Below are positions 48,347 through 57,315 of a stretch of 64,000 bases of DNA, in pieces. Within the stretch, counting starts at the first letter, position 1. Each line of letters starts with the position of its first letter. A model generated the notes under the pieces. That model searched no databases, had not been told where the DNA came from, and was given only the letters and a program-made list of their open reading frames with translations. The stretch is from assembly GCF_019904175.1 (NCBI RefSeq), contig NZ_CP061913.1, forward strand, positions 5,890,001-5,954,000. Direction: 5' to 3'. Source of the DNA: Dactylosporangium vinaceum. GTDB lineage: Bacteria; Actinomycetota; Actinomycetes; Mycobacteriales; Micromonosporaceae. The position numbers were made by a program, and so were the translations under genes.

Positions 48347-48539
48347 CGAGGTGCCTTGAGTGGTTGGGCCAGTGAGCCGCGGCTGCGGTCGGTGGTGGTC
48401 TGGCTCGTCGACGCCGTCGGTTCTCGACGCGGTGGAGCGCACGGTCAGGCTGTGTCGGCGTGCTCTGCGGGCGGGGGCGGCAGGCCGGGTTGTGGCTTCC
48501 GGCCTGCTCCTCGGCGGCGGGCGTTGCTCGGGACGGGGA

Positions 48540-49421
48540 CTACGGGCGGAGGTGCTCGGTCAGGAAGGTCGTGGTGGCGTCGGTGGCCCGGGCGACGTAG
48601 GGCTCGTTGTCGTACAGGTCGACGTGGAGGGTGCAGTCGAGCCATTCGATGTGCTTGGGGCCCGCTGCGCGGTCGTGGAGTTGGGCGGCCAGGTCCGGGG
48701 AGCAGTACCTGTCCTCCTTGCCGTGGACGATCAGCAGCGGGGTGCGGGCGAGCAGCGGGGCGGCGCTGAGGGCGTCGAACGTCAGGAGGCTGTGCAGGGA
48801 GCCGCGGGTCACGCGGTTCTCCCAGGTGGGGGCGGCGGAGCGGTCGGTGCCGTAGTACGACCAGGGCTCGTCGCCGGACATGGCGGCCTCGGCGCCGTCG
48901 GGGGCCACGGCCGGCATGAACTCGTCGTAGCGGTCCAGGAAGGAGGCCAGCGCGGCTCGGTAGCCGTCGGGGTCGGCGGCGAAGGACTCGGGGCTGTTGT
49001 AGCCGCCCGCGATACCGGCCACGGCGCGGACCCTCGGGTCCTGGGCGGCCGCCCGGACCGCGTAGCCGCCGCCCAGGCAGACGCCCACCAGGGCGATCCG
49101 TGCGCTGTCGACGGCCGGGTGGGTGCTCAGTGTGGTCACGGCGGCTCGCAGGTCGGCGAGTTTGCCCTGGGTGTCCTCGTGGGCCCGGCGGCCGCCGCTC
49201 GCGCCGAAGCCGCGGTGGTCGAAGGCGAGGGTGGCGAAGCCGGCGTCGGCCAGGCGCTCGGCGTAGGCGCCGGCGACCTGCTCCTTGACGCCGGTGAACG
49301 GGCCCGTGACGGCCACGGCCGGGTGGCCGCCCGGCGGGACCGGGCCGGCCGGGATGCGCAGGTGGCCGCTGAGCGTTATGCCGTCGGTAACAAATGCAAC
49401 TTCTTCGAGATCGTGGGCCAT
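48540..49421 (-). CDS. dienelactone hydrolase-like alpha/beta hydrolase with Cys nucleophile
   Basis: 293 residues. The nucleophile elbow reads GVCLGGG, so Cys replaces Ser as in dienelactone hydrolases; the acid is in HGKEDRYCSP and the His in CTLHVDLYD. The strand-2 region (TLAFDHRGFGASGG) is typical of small peptidase- or esterase-like members of this group. Substrate unknown. Divergent from an HxlR regulator 74 bases away, its likely controller. Confidence 0.88.
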   Translation of the reverse strand: MAHDLEEVAFVTDGITLSGHLRIPAGPVPPGGHPAVAVTGPFTGVKEQVAGAYAERLADAGFATLAFDHRGFGASGGRRAHEDTQGKLADLRAAVTTLSTHPAVDSARIALVGVCLGGGYAVRAAAQDPRVRAVAGIAGGYNSPESFAADPDGYRAALASFLDRYDEFMPAVAPDGAEAAMSGDEPWSYYGTDRSAAPTWENRVTRGSLHSLLTFDALSAAPLLARTPLLIVHGKEDRYCSPDLAAQLHDRAAGPKHIEWLDCTLHVDLYDNEPYVARATDATTTFLTEHLRP

Positions 49422-49457
49422 GCGGCGAGGTTAGGCTTGCCCGCGGTACACGTGAAG

Positions 49458-49478
49458 AAGGCACTTTGGGGTGCCCTT
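49458..49478. promoter_or_regulatory. possible HxlR operator
   Basis: GGCAC-TTTGGG-GTGCC with flanking AAG/CTT forms a short inverted repeat midway between the divergent hydrolase and HxlR genes. The match to known HxlR sites was not tested. Confidence 0.3.
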
Positions 49479-49495
49479 GGCGGCAGGAGAACCTG

Positions 49496-49840
49496 GTGGC
49501 GCTGGTGGTCCCCGACGTGCTTGACGAATCGTGCGCCACCCGGCAGGCGCTGGAGCGGCTCGCGGCGAAGTGGCGGGTGCTGCTGATCTACGCGCTGGCG
49601 GCCGGGCCGCAGCGGCATGCCGAGCTGCGGCGGCGGGTGCCGGGGATCACGCAGAAGGTGCTCACCGAGACGCTGCGCGGGATGGAGGCCGACGGGCTCG
49701 TCGAGCGGCGCGTGCTGAAGGAGGCGGCGCCGCAGCACGTGGAGTATGCGCTGACGGGGCTCGGCAAGACGCTCGAGGGTCCGCTGCAGGCGATCTGCGA
49801 CTGGGCATCGATGAATGTTACACCGTCACCACCGGCCTGA
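49496..49840 (+). CDS. HxlR-family transcriptional regulator
   Basis: 114 residues: ATRQALERLAAKWRVLLIYALAAGPQRHAELRRRVPGITQKVLTETLRGMEADGLVERR is the family winged helix; AAPQHVEYALTGLGKTL ends the wing. GTG at 49496 with AGGAG 6 bases upstream. Usually autoregulated and redox- or aldehyde-responsive through Cys; the only Cys here are near the N-terminus and in DWASMN-adjacent ICDW. Confidence 0.9.
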   Translation: MALVVPDVLDESCATRQALERLAAKWRVLLIYALAAGPQRHAELRRRVPGITQKVLTETLRGMEADGLVERRVLKEAAPQHVEYALTGLGKTLEGPLQAICDWASMNVTPSPPA

Positions 49841-49909
49841 CCTGCACCTTCACCCCACCCGGCATCGACCGCCCCAAAACTGTCGTACCCCCCGCCTACC
49901 CTCCACACC

Positions 49910-52330
49910 ATGCCCCGCCCCGTCCTCCTCACCGCCGTCACCGCCCTGTCGGTCGCCGCCGCGACACTCGTCGGTGTGCTGCCCGCCGCGGCCGCCGAAC
50001 CGTATCTGGACCCGTCGCTGCCCGTGCCGCAGCGGGTCGCGGACCTGATGTCACGGATGAGCCTCGACGAGAAGATCGGGCAGATGACGCAGGCCGAGCG
50101 GGCGTCCGCGTCGGCCGCGGACGTGACGCAGTATCGGCTCGGGTCGATCCTGTCGGGTGGCGGGTCGGCGCCTTCACCGAACACGGCGAGCTCGTGGGCG
50201 GACATGACCGACAACCTCCAGCGGGGTGCGCTGGCGACGCCGCTGAAGATCCCGCTGGTGTACGGCTCCGACGCCGTCCACGGCCACAACAACGTGGTGG
50301 GCGCGACGCTGTTCCCGCACAACGTCGGCCTCGGTGCCACCCGCGATCCGGCGCTGGTGCAGCAGGTCGGGCGGGTGACCGCCGACGAGGTGCGCGGGAC
50401 CGGGGTGAACTGGACGTTCTCGCCGTGCCTGTGCGTGGCCCGCAACGACCGGTGGGGGCGCACCTACGAGTCGTTCGGGGAGAAGCCCGAGCTGCCGGTG
50501 TCGATGGCGACGATCATCGACGGGTATCAGGCCGGCGGGGTCATGGCCACGGCCAAGCACTACGTCGGCGACGGCGGCACCACCGGCGGGGTCGACCAGG
50601 GTGACACGCAGATCTCCGAGGCCGAGCTGCGGGCGATCCACCTGCCGCCGTTCCAGGAGGCGATCCGGCGGCACGTGGCCTCGGTGATGGTCTCGTTCTC
50701 GTCGTTCAACGGGCAGAAGCTGCACGGCAGCGACTACCTCGTCAACGGGGTGCTCAAGAACGAGCTCGGCTTCGACGGGTTCGTGGTGTCGGACTGGAAC
50801 GGCATCGACCAGATCGAGGGCGGCCAGGGATTCACGGCGTCCGAGGTCCGGCGGGCGGTCAACGCCGGCATCGACATGGTGATGGTGCCGACCGCGTGGA
50901 AGCAGTTCATCGACACGCTGCGGGCCGAGGTGCAGGCCGGGCGGGTGACGCAGGCGCGCATCGACGACGCGGTGCGGCGGATCCTGACCAAGAAGTTCGA
51001 GTTCGGGCTGTTCGAGAAGCCGTTCGCCGACCGCACGCTCACCGGGACCGTCGGCAACGCCGCGCACCGGACCGTCGCCCGCCAGGCCGTCCGCGAGTCG
51101 CAGGTGCTGCTGAAGAACACCGGCGTGCTCCCGCTCGCGAAGAGCGGCAAGATCTTCGTGGCCGGCAAGAGCGCCGACAACATCGGCCTGCAGAGCGGCG
51201 GCTGGACGGTCAGCTGGCAGGGGGCCGCCGGCAACACGACGCCGGGCACGACGATCCTGCAGGGCATCCGGGCGGCGGCCGGGTCGGCGACGGTGACGTA
51301 CAACGCGGCCGGGTCCGGGATCGACTCCAGCTACAACGTGGCGGTCGCGGTCGTCGGCGAGACGCCGTACGCCGAGGGGCAGGGCGACCGGCCGTCGTCG
51401 CTCGGGCTCGACACCACGGATCTGAACACGCTGAGCACGCTCAAGGCGGCCGGCGTGCCGGTGGTCGTCGTCCTCGTCTCCGGCCGGCCGCTCGACATCG
51501 CGGCGCAGCTGCCCGACTGGAGCGGGCTGGTCGCCGCGTGGCTGCCCGGCACCGAGGGCGGCGGCGTCGCGGACGTGCTGTTCGGCGACTACGCGCCGAC
51601 CGGGAAGCTGCCGATGACGTGGATGCAGTCCGCGTCGCAGGAGCCGATCAACGACGGGGACGGGAAGCCGGCACTGTTCGCGTACGGCTTCGGGCTGACC
51701 TACTCGACGACGCCCCCGCCGAGCTCGCCCGGGCAGCCGGGGACGCCCGTCGTGTCGGCGGTGACGAGCACCTCGGCGACGCTCACCTGGACGGCACCGA
51801 CGACCGGGTCGACGGCGACGTCGTACCGGGTGTATCAGGGTGCCACGCTTGTCGCGACCGTCACCGGGACGACGTATGCGCTGACGGGGCTGACGCCTGA
51901 CACGTCGACCTCCTACACGGTCGTGGGCGTGGACTCGGCCGGGCGGGCCGGGCCGGCGTCCGGGGCGGCGACCGTCACGACCCCGCCCTCGACCACGACG
52001 CCGCCGCCGTCGGCCGGGTGCGCGGTGACCTACTCGGTGAACGACTGGGGCGGCGGGTTCACCGGCACGGTGACCGTGAAGAACACCGGCTCGACGAGCA
52101 TCAACGGCTGGACGCTGGCGTTCTCGTTCGCGGGCAACCAGAAGGTGTCGCAGGGGTGGTCGGCGACCTGGTCGCAGTCGGGTGCCGTGGTGACGGCCAA
52201 GAGCGAGGGCTGGAACGGGACGCTGGCGCCGGGGGCGTCGCAGTCGGCCGGGTTCAATGCGACGTACTCGGGGTCGAATCCGCGGCCGACCGCGTTCACG
52301 GTGAACGGAGCGGCCTGCACTGTGGCGTAG
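49910..52330 (+). CDS. secreted GH3 glycosidase with FN3 and CBM2 domains
   Basis: 806 residues with a Sec signal peptide (AVTALSVAAATLVGVLPAAAA). GH3 core: SLDEKIGQMTQAER, VYGSDAVHGHNN, ATAKHYVGDGGT (about 215), and nucleophile Asp in FDGFVVSDWNGI (about 294); then the second domain to GDYAPTGKLPMTW and YGFGLTYS. Residues about 610-695 are a fibronectin type III domain and 702-806 a family 2 cellulose-binding module with the usual Cys near each end. Most likely an exo-beta-glucosidase acting on cellulose or beta-glucan. No ribosome site before the ATG; perhaps leaderless. No LacI-type operator was seen. Confidence 0.94.
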   Translation: MPRPVLLTAVTALSVAAATLVGVLPAAAAEPYLDPSLPVPQRVADLMSRMSLDEKIGQMTQAERASASAADVTQYRLGSILSGGGSAPSPNTASSWADMTDNLQRGALATPLKIPLVYGSDAVHGHNNVVGATLFPHNVGLGATRDPALVQQVGRVTADEVRGTGVNWTFSPCLCVARNDRWGRTYESFGEKPELPVSMATIIDGYQAGGVMATAKHYVGDGGTTGGVDQGDTQISEAELRAIHLPPFQEAIRRHVASVMVSFSSFNGQKLHGSDYLVNGVLKNELGFDGFVVSDWNGIDQIEGGQGFTASEVRRAVNAGIDMVMVPTAWKQFIDTLRAEVQAGRVTQARIDDAVRRILTKKFEFGLFEKPFADRTLTGTVGNAAHRTVARQAVRESQVLLKNTGVLPLAKSGKIFVAGKSADNIGLQSGGWTVSWQGAAGNTTPGTTILQGIRAAAGSATVTYNAAGSGIDSSYNVAVAVVGETPYAEGQGDRPSSLGLDTTDLNTLSTLKAAGVPVVVVLVSGRPLDIAAQLPDWSGLVAAWLPGTEGGGVADVLFGDYAPTGKLPMTWMQSASQEPINDGDGKPALFAYGFGLTYSTTPPPSSPGQPGTPVVSAVTSTSATLTWTAPTTGSTATSYRVYQGATLVATVTGTTYALTGLTPDTSTSYTVVGVDSAGRAGPASGAATVTTPPSTTTPPPSAGCAVTYSVNDWGGGFTGTVTVKNTGSTSINGWTLAFSFAGNQKVSQGWSATWSQSGAVVTAKSEGWNGTLAPGASQSAGFNATYSGSNPRPTAFTVNGAACTVA

Positions 52331-52852
52331 GCGAGTGGAGGGTGACGGCGGGCCGCGTCGGCTGGGGGACTGGTTGACGCGGCCTGGGACGGGTGTGCGC
52401 CGCTATGCGCAGGCGTTGGCGAGGCTTGTCCGGTCCGGTCCGGTCCGGCCGTGACGTGGGGTCGGTCGGCTGGGAGGGGAAGTGAGGGTGGGGCGGGCCT
52501 TGGCTGGTTGTCCCGGCTGGGGTTCGACGGTGCGGTGGTGAGCGGTGCGGTGGTGAGCGGCGCAGTGGGTGTCGCGGTGGGTGGTGTTCGCGGGTGTGGG
52601 TGGTGAGCGGCGGCTATGGCGACGGGTGGTGCGCCCGGGGCAGTGGCTCGGTGGTGAGTGGCGGCGGTGTGCGCCGGGGCAGCCGGTGTCGCGATGAGGT
52701 GGGGGCGGCGGGCGTGGTGGCGGTTGGTGAGCGGGGCAGCGGGTGGGCGGTGAGTGGCCGCGGCGGCGCCCCGGGGGCAGTCGGTGTCGGGGTGCGTGGG
52801 GACGGCGGATGTGGTGGGTGGAGTGGTCGTGGTGAGCGGTGGTGTGCGTGGG
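52331..52852. other. 522-bp G/T-biased low-complexity intergenic region
   Basis: No credible gene on either strand. The plus strand is strongly G-rich with repeated GGTGAGCGG, GTGGGTG and a GTCCG pentamer run (52424-52448). It separates the convergent GH3 and XRE genes. No clean terminator hairpin was fixed. Confidence 0.7.
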
Positions 52853-53635
52853 TCAGGTCAGGCGGGTCAGGATGTCGGAGCCTGGGGGTGGGCGGTAGGC
52901 GATGATGACCTGGCCGTTGGAGTCGGCGATGGCGAGGACGTGGCGGTACAGGTGGAAGGTGCCCAAGGCCGGATGGCGGAAGAGCTTGCGTTCGTCGCGG
53001 GTCGGCTGGGCGTCGTGCCGGGACCAGAGGGCTCGGAAGTCGGCGCTCTGGTCGAGCAGGTCGTTGATCAGGGCGGTCAGGGCCTCGTCGTTCGGGTTGG
53101 CGCCGGCGGCGGTGCGTACGGCGGCGACGGTGGAGGTGGCGACCGTCGGCCAGTCGGCGTAGAAGGTGCGCATCTGCGGGGCCAGGAAGACGTCGCGGAC
53201 CAGGTTGCGGCCCGGGCGGTGGGTGGGAACCAGGGCCTGGGCCAAGGCGTTCGCGGCCAGGACGTCGAAGTGGCGGCCGCGGACGTAGGCGGGGATGCCC
53301 GACCACGCGTCCAGGAGTTCCTGGGCGCCCTCGGCCAACACCTCCGGCGGCCGCCCGTGTGACGGTGAAGCCGGTGGTGCGGCCAGGCGGCGCAGGTGGG
53401 CCCGGGCGTCGTCGTCCAGCTCGAGGGCCCGGGCCAGCGCGTGCAGCACCTGGTCGGACGGGTGGCGGTCGTGGCCCTGCTCCAGGCGGGTCAGGTACTG
53501 CTCGCTGATCCCCGCCGCGCTGGCCAGTTCGGAGCGGCGCAGGCCCGGGACACGGCGGCGGCCGGTGCTTGCCGGTGGGCGGATCTGGGCGCGTCTGGCC
53601 TTCAGGTACTCGCCCAGCCGGTTGGTGCCGTCCAC
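52853..53635 (-). CDS. XRE-family regulator with MmyB-like ligand domain
   Basis: 260 residues: N-terminal helix-turn-helix (LGEYLKARRAQI, VPGLRRSELASAAGISEQYLTRLEQG) and C-terminal MmyB-like, PAS-type domain (YVRGRHFDVLAANALAQAL, FRALWSRHDA, FHLYRHVLAI). These regulators typically sit opposite SDR genes and repress them, as here. GTG at 53635; TAGGGT just upstream suggests a near-leaderless start. The frame stays open through the upstream repeats as Ala/Arg/Thr repeats, but that extension is unlikely to be protein. Confidence 0.9.
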   Translation of the reverse strand: MDGTNRLGEYLKARRAQIRPPASTGRRRVPGLRRSELASAAGISEQYLTRLEQGHDRHPSDQVLHALARALELDDDARAHLRRLAAPPASPSHGRPPEVLAEGAQELLDAWSGIPAYVRGRHFDVLAANALAQALVPTHRPGRNLVRDVFLAPQMRTFYADWPTVATSTVAAVRTAAGANPNDEALTALINDLLDQSADFRALWSRHDAQPTRDERKLFRHPALGTFHLYRHVLAIADSNGQVIIAYRPPPGSDILTRLT

Positions 53636-53650
53636 GCCCTCAACCCTAGC

Positions 53651-53895
53651 CCGCGCCGCCCGCGCCCGCGTCGCCCGCGCCCGCGTCGCCCGCGCCCGCG
53701 TCGCCCGCGCCCGCGTCGCCCGCGCCCGCGTCGCCCGCGCCCGCGCCGCCTGAGGCTGCTGCGCCCGCGTCGCCCGAGGCTGCTGAGCCCGCGCGGCGCG
53801 AGGCTGCTGAGCCCGCGCGGCGTGAGGCTGCCGGGCCCGCGCCACGTGAAGCCGCCGGGCCCGCGCGGCGTGAGGATGCTGAGCCCGGGCCGTAT
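53651..53895. repeat. two adjacent minisatellites upstream of the XRE gene
   Basis: First, a 15-bp unit (CCGCGTCGCCCGCGC) in six tandem copies at 53651-53740, five of them identical, plus a partial copy. Second, a 24-bp unit (starting GAGGCTGCTGAGCCCGCG) in six degenerate copies at 53752-53895. They fill most of the 427-bp gap between the divergent XRE and SDR genes; no gene is seen there. Confidence 0.92.
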
Positions 53896-54062
53896 GAGGG
53901 CTGTTCGTGCCGGATGCAGTGTGCGCCCGGCAAGCCCTGAGCGCGCGCCGTGAAGGAGAGGGTGACCCGGCCGCGGGGCCGAACTCTGAGGCCGCGTCGC
54001 GCGAAAGGTATCCCTGCCAGGGTGCTGGCTACCGTTGCCGCGCGGGCCGGAGTATCGGGGGT

Positions 54063-54902
54063 ATGGCTAAGGTTTGGTGCATTACGGGGACCTCGCGGGG
54101 TCTTGGGCGGGTCTGGGCACTCGCGGCGCTCGAGCGGGGGGACAGCGTCGTGGCCACCGCGCGTGACGTGCGCTCGCTCGACGGGCTCGTCCAGCGGTTT
54201 CCCGGGTCGGTGCTGCCCCTCGCCCTCGACGTCAGGGACCGCGCGGCCGCCGTGGCGGCCGTCGCCGCCGGGGCCGAGCGGTTCGGGCGGCTCGATGTGG
54301 TGGTGAACAACGCGGGGTACGGGCTGTTCGGGGCGGTCGAGGAGCTGACGGAGCAGCAGGTGCGCGACCAGTTGGAGACCAACCTCCTCGGTGCGCTGTG
54401 GGTCACGCAGGCGGTGCTGCCCGTCATGCGCGCGCAGGGGCACGGGCACCTGGTGCAGGTCTCGAGCATCGGGGGAGTGGCGGGCTTTGCGCTGCTGGGC
54501 GGGTACAACTGCAGCAAATGGGCCCTGGAGGGGCTCTCCGAGGCGCTGGCGCAGGAGGTCGGGCCCGCGGGGGTGCACGTGACGATCGTCGAGCCGGGGC
54601 CGTACTCGACGGACTGGGGTGGCGACTCCGCGGTCTGGGCGCCGCGCAATCCCGCGTACGACGGGCTGCGGGCAGCCCGGCGGGCGGCGGCCGCGCGGCA
54701 CGTGGCGGTCGAGCCGGAGGCGACGGCCCGGGCCGTGCTGGAGCTCGTCGATATGGCCGAGCCGCCGCTGCGGCTGTTTCTGGGCACCTACCCGTACGCG
54801 ATCGCCGAACGGGCCTACGCCGAGCGGCTCGCGACCTGGCGGGCCGGGCGTGCGCTGGCCGCCACCGCCGACGGGGTCGCCCGACCGGCCGGTGCGTCCT
54901 GA
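54063..54902 (+). CDS. short-chain dehydrogenase/reductase
   Basis: 279 residues, classical SDR: ITGTSRGLGRVWALAALERG, NNAGYG, Ser in VQVSSIGGVAG, and YNCSK as the YxxxK site; PGPYSTDWGG follows. Resembles oxidoreductases commonly regulated by MmyB-type XRE repressors. ATG at 54063 after TCGGGGGT. Substrate unknown. Confidence 0.92.
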   Translation: MAKVWCITGTSRGLGRVWALAALERGDSVVATARDVRSLDGLVQRFPGSVLPLALDVRDRAAAVAAVAAGAERFGRLDVVVNNAGYGLFGAVEELTEQQVRDQLETNLLGALWVTQAVLPVMRAQGHGHLVQVSSIGGVAGFALLGGYNCSKWALEGLSEALAQEVGPAGVHVTIVEPGPYSTDWGGDSAVWAPRNPAYDGLRAARRAAAARHVAVEPEATARAVLELVDMAEPPLRLFLGTYPYAIAERAYAERLATWRAGRALAATADGVARPAGAS

Positions 54903-54958
54903 CCGCGGCGCCCTCCGCGACTCCCGGTATCAGCCTGCTGTGCCGGGCGTCGGACTTG

Positions 54959-54982
54959 ATAGGCAAGCCGCGACTTGCCTAT
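54959..54982. promoter_or_regulatory. operator-like inverted repeat before the VOC gene
   Basis: ATAGGCAAG-CCGCGA-CTTGCCTAT, a perfect 9-bp inverted repeat with a 6-base spacer. It overlaps the probable -10 (TATGCT, 54980-54985) of the VOC gene, so binding there should repress it. No ArsR-, MarR- or HxlR-type gene is adjacent to supply the regulator. Confidence 0.65.
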
Positions 54983-54992
54983 GCTGGCGGGC

Positions 54993-55382
54993 GTGACGAT
55001 TCGAATCAACGTGACAAGCGTGTTTGTCAGCGACCAGCAGAAGGCCCTGGAGTTCTACACGGACGTGCTGGGCTTCGTGAAGAAGCACGACGTGCCGCTC
55101 GGCGAGCACCGCTGGCTGACAGTGGTCGGCGCGGGGGAGCCGGACGGGGTCGAGCTGCTGCTCGAGCCGGACGGGCACCCGGCGGTCAAGCCGTTCCGGG
55201 ACGCGCTCGTCGCCGACGGCATCCCGGCGACGTCGTTCGCGGTCGCGGACGTCCAGCAGGAGTACGAGCGGCTCGCCGCGGCCGGCGTCGTGTTCACCCA
55301 GCCGCCGACGCAGATGGGGCCGGTCACCACCGCGGTGTTCGACGACACGGTCGGCAACCTGATCCAGATCACCGCGCAGTAG
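54993..55382 (+). CDS. VOC (glyoxalase/bleomycin resistance) family protein
   Basis: 129 residues with the paired beta-alpha-beta modules of vicinal oxygen chelate proteins: VTSVFVSDQQKALEFYTDVLGF, then PATSFAVADVQQEYERLAAAGVVF and DDTVGNLIQI. GTG at 54993 is preferred because a -10 at 54980 would start the mRNA right there (leaderless); ATG 54981 is the alternative. Metal ligands and substrate are not clear. Confidence 0.9.
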   Translation: MTIRINVTSVFVSDQQKALEFYTDVLGFVKKHDVPLGEHRWLTVVGAGEPDGVELLLEPDGHPAVKPFRDALVADGIPATSFAVADVQQEYERLAAAGVVFTQPPTQMGPVTTAVFDDTVGNLIQITAQ

Positions 55383-55384
55383 CC

Positions 55385-55402
55385 GGCAGGGGGCGCCCTG
55401 CC
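55385..55402 (+). terminator. short hairpin after the VOC gene
   Basis: GGCAGGG-GGCG-CCCTGCC, 7-bp perfect stem with a 4-base loop, 3 bases after the stop. Confidence 0.55.
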
Positions 55403-55461
55403 CGGGAGCGCCCCTCCGGCCCGCCGCGGCCAGCCCTACGCCGGGTACGTGACGGGGTTGC

Positions 55462-57306
55462 TCACCTCGGGGCGTACGGGCGAAGCGGGATCCAGACCCG
55501 CATGGGTCCGGGGCCGCGGTTGGCCCACAGGAAGTAGGGGATGGTGGCCACGGGGCGGTCGGTCTGCACCACGAGCGCCACCGGGGCGAGCGGGTGGTCG
55601 CGGCGCACCTCGATCGGCGCGTCGGCGTCGAGGTAGATGTCCTCGAAGCACACGCCGGGCACGTCGGCGTGCTCGAGGCAGTAGACGACGGGTCCCCGCA
55701 TGACGGCCGCGGTGCCACGGACGGCGTCGACCCGCGGGTGCGGGGTGACGAAGCGGGGCGGCATGGGCAGGATCAGCTCGACCCGGTCGCCGGCCTGCCA
55801 GATGCGCTCGATGCGCACGCGGCCGTCCTCGACGAAGCCGACCCGCCGCCCGTTGAGCACCACCGTCGGGTCGCTGCACCACGCGGGGACCCGCAGCGTC
55901 AGGGCGAACGGCTCGCCGGTCGAGGAGGTGAACGACACGGCGACCGTCTCGTCCCACGGGTACTGGGTGGTGACCTGGACGGTGTGGCCGCCGGACGAGA
56001 ACGTGCCCGGGGTGTACAGGTGCAGCTGCAGGCCGGCGTCGGTGCCGGTGGCCGCGTAGGCGTGCAGCGAGGCCATCAGCCGGGCCAGGTTCGGCGGGCA
56101 GCAGGCGCACTTGTACCAGGGCAGCCGCTCGCCGGGTGCGTCCTCGTCCGACCCGTCGTGGCCGGTGCGCAGCTGCAGCGGGTTGGAGTAGAAGAACGAC
56201 GTCCCGTCAAGGGCGATGCCCGAGGCGATGCCGTTGTACAGCACCCGCTCCATCTCGTCCGCGAAGCGGGCCTGCCCCGTGGCGAGCAGCAGCCGCCACG
56301 CCCACTGGAAGCTGCCGATGGCGGCGCACGTCTCGGCGTACGCGCGGTCCGGCGGGAGCTCGTACGGGTCGCCGAACGCCTCGTCGCGGTGCCGGGAGCC
56401 CTGGCCGCCGGTGAGGTACGTCTTGGACGACTGCGCGGAGTCCCACAGCCGCTCCGCCGCCCGCAGCAGCTCCACGTCACCGGTCTCCACGGCCACGTCC
56501 ACCGCGCCGGCGAGCAGGTACACCTGCCGCACGACGTGCCCGGTGACCTCGGTGGCCTCGCGCACCGGCCGGTGGTCCTGGTAGTAGGCGCGCTGGCCGA
56601 AGCGGCCCTCGGGCCCGAGCAGGCCGTGGCCGCGCATGTCGATCAGGCGCGCGGCGAGGTCGAGGTACGGGCGGTGGCCGGTCACCCGGAACAGTTCCAC
56701 GAGCGCCGTCTCGATCTCCGGGTGCCCGTCGACGGCGTCCTCCCCGCCCGCGCCGAAGCGCTCGACGAGCAGGTCGGCGAAGCGCCGCGCGACCGCGAGG
56801 AGCTGCTGGGCGACGGCGTGCTGCGACGTGTCCGGCGGCGCGCTGCGGGCCCCGGCGACGGCCGCCTGCACGAGGTGGCCGGCGGTGTACATCTCGTGGC
56901 TCGAGGGCAGCTCGGCCCACTGGCGCTCGCGGTTGCCGGCCTGGAAGTACGACACCAGGTAGCCGTCCGGGTCCTGGACCTTCTCCAGCAGCTGCACGGC
57001 GTCGGCGACGAACGACGGGAACGCGCCGGCCCACAGCGCGGCCTCGAGCGTCTTGTGCACGTCGGTGTCGGCGAACCACCAGCCCCGGAACGGCCCGTCG
57101 AAGTCGCCGGTGACGCGGTGCAGGTTGTCGAGGTTGCCGCGCTCGTGCAGCTGCTCGATGCAGTGCGGCAGGGTCGCGGCGCTGTTGCGCGCCTGCCAGC
57201 CGCCGAGCAGGCCGGCGGGGTCGAGGCGGGCGGCGCCGGCGTCGAGGGGGCGCAGTGCGCTGATCGCCCGGTCGGTGGGCACGGCGGGGCCAAAGGAGTT
57301 GTGCAT
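55462..57306 (-). CDS. GH127 beta-L-arabinofuranosidase
   Basis: 614 residues of glycoside hydrolase family 127 (DUF1680). Catalytic elements: Glu in RAYAETCAAIGSFQW and the Cys cluster KCACCPPN near residue 397, where a zinc-bound Cys serves as nucleophile in the characterised bifidobacterial enzyme. No signal peptide, so it acts on sugars after import. Last gene of an operon with two sugar-permease genes and a binding protein; its ribosome site GAGGAAG includes the upstream stop codon region. Probably removes arabinofuranose from imported arabino-oligosaccharides. Confidence 0.93.
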   Translation of the reverse strand: MHNSFGPAVPTDRAISALRPLDAGAARLDPAGLLGGWQARNSAATLPHCIEQLHERGNLDNLHRVTGDFDGPFRGWWFADTDVHKTLEAALWAGAFPSFVADAVQLLEKVQDPDGYLVSYFQAGNRERQWAELPSSHEMYTAGHLVQAAVAGARSAPPDTSQHAVAQQLLAVARRFADLLVERFGAGGEDAVDGHPEIETALVELFRVTGHRPYLDLAARLIDMRGHGLLGPEGRFGQRAYYQDHRPVREATEVTGHVVRQVYLLAGAVDVAVETGDVELLRAAERLWDSAQSSKTYLTGGQGSRHRDEAFGDPYELPPDRAYAETCAAIGSFQWAWRLLLATGQARFADEMERVLYNGIASGIALDGTSFFYSNPLQLRTGHDGSDEDAPGERLPWYKCACCPPNLARLMASLHAYAATGTDAGLQLHLYTPGTFSSGGHTVQVTTQYPWDETVAVSFTSSTGEPFALTLRVPAWCSDPTVVLNGRRVGFVEDGRVRIERIWQAGDRVELILPMPPRFVTPHPRVDAVRGTAAVMRGPVVYCLEHADVPGVCFEDIYLDADAPIEVRRDHPLAPVALVVQTDRPVATIPYFLWANRGPGPMRVWIPLRPYAPR

Positions 57307-57315
57307 GTAGCTTCC

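Noticed and set aside
52594..52905. Gly/Val/Arg-rich plus-strand frame after the GH3 gene
   Set aside because: Composition follows the G/T-biased low-complexity DNA and it overlaps the XRE gene antisense.
53636..53845. Ala/Arg/Thr-repeat N-terminus for the XRE regulator
   Set aside because: The open frame results from multiple-of-three repeats; the normal XRE start is at 53635 near a -10-like box.
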